Assembly: GCF_001990485.1 (NCBI RefSeq)
Contig: NZ_LBFC01000022.1
Coordinates: forward strand, 62,001-126,000
Length of the DNA stretch: 64,000 nt
DNA from: Thermosipho affectus
Lineage (GTDB): Bacteria; Thermotogota; Thermotogae; Thermotogales; Fervidobacteriaceae
Direction of reading: 5' to 3'
Shown: positions 62,454 through 64,000 of the stretch, piece by piece
How positions within the stretch are numbered: the stretch's first letter is position 1
Layout of the letters: each line of letters begins with the position of its first letter
The notes under the pieces: model-generated
What the model saw: only the letters and a program-made list of their open reading frames with translations
The model's database searches: none
What the model was told of the DNA's origin: nothing
Translations under genes and position numbers: made by a program

Positions 62454-63605
62454 ATGGCTATTGCGAATAGAATTATATTTTTTACTTTGATTAATGGGAT
62501 TTCAAGAAATATTTATCAGGTGTTGTTTAATTTGTACTTAAAAAATTTAGGATATCAAAACGACATTATAGGAACCATAATGTCTGTTAATCTTTGGGGT
62601 AGTGCCATTTTGGGTTTAATAATAGGAATTTTATCGGATAAATACGGTAGAAAAAAGATGTTATTTGTTGTTCAACCATTGGTTTCTCTTTTTGCTATAT
62701 TACGTTTGAATCCTTCAAATTTAATGTTGCTTTATGTTTTTTCATTTTTATTTGGAGGTTTTAACGCTTCTATTAGACTTTTAACTGATGTATTTTTGGT
62801 TGAAAATACGCATCATAAGAACAGAGCAAAGTATTTTGGATTGAATTTTGGGGTTAATATGTTTACGGGTGTTTTAGGAAATGGAATAGGCGGATTTTTA
62901 GGTGATTTGTTAGGGTTTAGATTTACAATGATACTTGCTATGGTTTTAAGGGTTTTTTCGATTTTGCCAGTGATGAATATAATTGAAAATAAGGTGAAAG
63001 TTGAAAATGTTAAATTAAATGAGTTTCAAAAGAAAATATTTGCATTTTATATCTTTTCAACTGCGAGCGTAGGGTTTGGTGCAGGATTATTCATACATTT
63101 TGGAAATGTGATTTTTTACGATTTATTTTCTTTGACTGCTACTTTTATAGGTTTTATACTTGCATTGGCACAGCTAGGTACAAGTATTGGTTCAACTTTT
63201 TCGCATAAACTGGGTAAAAAATTTGGAGCTGCAAAGGTTTTAATGTTATCAAATATGGTTGTTCCTATTTTAATTTTATTATTAGCTTTTATAAGGGAAC
63301 CAATAACGTTTACAACAATTTATATAGGCAGATTTACTATTATGAATATGGTTAATCCTATTTTCAACACACTCGTATTATCTTATCTTCCATCCAATAT
63401 TTTAGCATCTAGTACTGGTATAAGGAATTTCGCAAATAACGTTAGTCGTGCATTTGCAGCAATATTGTTCTCTGTTTTAGCATTGTCAAGTAAAGGGTAT
63501 ATGATTATATTTTTAATAAGTTCAGTTTTTTATTTTATTAATGGTTTTTTGATGATTATTTTTTATAAAAATATGGTGGGAAAGGATAAAAGATTTTACG
63601 ACTAA
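62454..63605 (+). CDS. MFS transporter
   Basis: 383 residues with 12 predicted membrane helices. The loop between helices 2 and 3 has GILSDKYGRKKMLFV, the MFS signature (GxxxDRxGRR type). Residues 170-190 form a central cytoplasmic loop. Substrate unknown; it could be a sugar or drug exporter. AGGAGAG precedes the ATG. It is preceded by a promoter after the PAP2 terminator and followed by a partial hydrolase with its own promoter. Confidence 0.88.
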   Translation: MAIANRIIFFTLINGISRNIYQVLFNLYLKNLGYQNDIIGTIMSVNLWGSAILGLIIGILSDKYGRKKMLFVVQPLVSLFAILRLNPSNLMLLYVFSFLFGGFNASIRLLTDVFLVENTHHKNRAKYFGLNFGVNMFTGVLGNGIGGFLGDLLGFRFTMILAMVLRVFSILPVMNIIENKVKVENVKLNEFQKKIFAFYIFSTASVGFGAGLFIHFGNVIFYDLFSLTATFIGFILALAQLGTSIGSTFSHKLGKKFGAAKVLMLSNMVVPILILLLAFIREPITFTTIYIGRFTIMNMVNPIFNTLVLSYLPSNILASSTGIRNFANNVSRAFAAILFSVLALSSKGYMIIFLISSVFYFINGFLMIIFYKNMVGKDKRFYD

Positions 63606-63606
63606 A

Positions 63607-63622
63607 TTTTGGTATAATATAG
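63607..63622 (+). promoter_or_regulatory. Promoter for the truncated hydrolase gene, apparently leaderless
   Basis: TTTTGGTATAATATAG contains TATAAT (63613-63618), seven bases before the ATG at 63626. No ribosome site intervenes. Identical to the motif before the PAP2 gene. Confidence 0.7.
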
Positions 63623-63625
63623 TAA

Positions 63626-64000
63626 ATGATTAATATAAAAGCTTGGTTCAAATTTTTGGTATATTTGTCTTTGTTTGTAATCTCATTTTTTAACTTTACA
63701 ATTGCAATATTTATATTTTTTATATTACAAATACCAATTGTAAAAAGGTCTGTGTTGGGGAAACTACCTTTTAATTTAGATAGAAAAAGCTGGTTAAAAA
63801 AAGAAACTTATAAATATAAAGAAAATTTATGGTTAGATTTATATTATCCGAAAATTGAAACAAATAATGTGGTTTTATTTGCTCATGGCGGAGGATGGAT
63901 AAGTGGCTATAGAAGACAACCTAACAACGTTTCATGGTATAGATATTTGGTATCAAAAGGTTTTATCGTTGCAACAATTGATTATAGATATGGTTATTTA
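63626..64000 (+). CDS. Alpha/beta hydrolase (esterase/lipase), N-terminal part
   Basis: The frame is open from ATG 63626 to the window edge, 125 residues. An N-terminal hydrophobic segment (about 9-40, two helices) suggests a membrane anchor. Then FAHGGGWISGYRRQ contains the oxyanion HGGGW motif and VATIDYRYGY is typical for carboxylesterases of the HSL/BD-FAE type. The nucleophile serine lies beyond the window. No Shine-Dalgarno precedes the ATG. Confidence 0.85.
   Translation, partial: MINIKAWFKFLVYLSLFVISFFNFTIAIFIFFILQIPIVKRSVLGKLPFNLDRKSWLKKETYKYKENLWLDLYYPKIETNNVVLFAHGGGWISGYRRQPNNVSWYRYLVSKGFIVATIDYRYGYL

Noticed and set aside
1-64000. CRISPR arrays, insertion sequences, prophage or integrase genes
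   Set aside because: No direct-repeat/spacer periodicity, transposase or integrase motif was found on either strand.

Overview
The window is a gene-dense, very AT-rich bacterial chromosome segment. No intergenic gap exceeds 300 bases, many genes overlap by 1-20 bases, Shine-Dalgarno sites are strong (AGGAGG type), and TTG/GTG starts are common. Gene content fits the Thermotogota, and the low GC points to Thermosipho: an MreB system, flagella with FliY, an EF-G-like paralogue, CsaB, and molybdenum hydroxylase operons. The genus is inferred from composition and gene content, not from a marker gene. I found no transposase, integrase, CRISPR array or prophage.

Layout. 1-10258 (+): the end of frr, then uppS, cdsA, alaS, mreB, an MreC-position anchored protein, a degenerate GGDEF protein, murA, a CapD-type sugar dehydratase and two uncharacterised genes. 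This is mostly an envelope, cell-shape and lipid-carrier operon. 10310-12367: EF-G-like GTPase. 12471-22917 (+): a ten-gene flagellar operon (MotE-like, fliK, flgD, flgE, flbD, motA, motB, fliL, fliM, fliY) closed by a strong terminator. 22947-24556 (-): an NSS amino-acid symporter with a 33-residue MetS-like small subunit. 24762-31209 (-): MoxR ATPase, scpB, scpA, CBS-ACT protein, a propeller-like membrane protein, coaBC and panB, then a metallo-beta-lactamase-fold hydrolase. 31272-37661: csaB (+) facing a minus-strand run of rel, dtd, queH, an RsbW-like kinase, DUF212, a lytic transglycosylase and an ABC ATPase. 37767-41414 (+): two lipoproteins, the second a subtilisin-like protease. 41550-47558 (-): an operon of one molybdopterin subunit, two FAD subunits, two 2Fe-2S subunits and a threonine-synthase-like PLP enzyme. 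47707-55630 (+): HD hydrolase, membrane protein, thrS, HD-GYP, NfeD, slipin, two membrane proteins and an ornithine/lysine decarboxylase-like enzyme. 55650-58464 (+): tRNA-Leu(CAG), a WecG/TagA glycosyltransferase, rsmG and mnmE. 58717-64000: an AIM24-family protein, a Bax-like glucosaminidase, a UDP-sugar dehydrogenase, a PAP2 phosphatase, an MFS transporter and a truncated alpha/beta hydrolase.

Themes. Envelope building runs through the window: UppS, MurA, MreB, the CapD dehydratase, CsaB, TagA, the UDP-sugar dehydrogenase and two muralytic enzymes. Candidates for new biology are: the molybdenum hydroxylase/PLP operon with doubled redox subunits, one of them with a degraded FAD motif; two genes (flbD, nfeD) that seem to start at ATT; two genes with apparently leaderless mRNAs sharing an identical 16-base promoter; an insertion in MotB; a tandem duplication in the hook protein; and a GC-rich island in the transcribed region after the AIM24-family gene.
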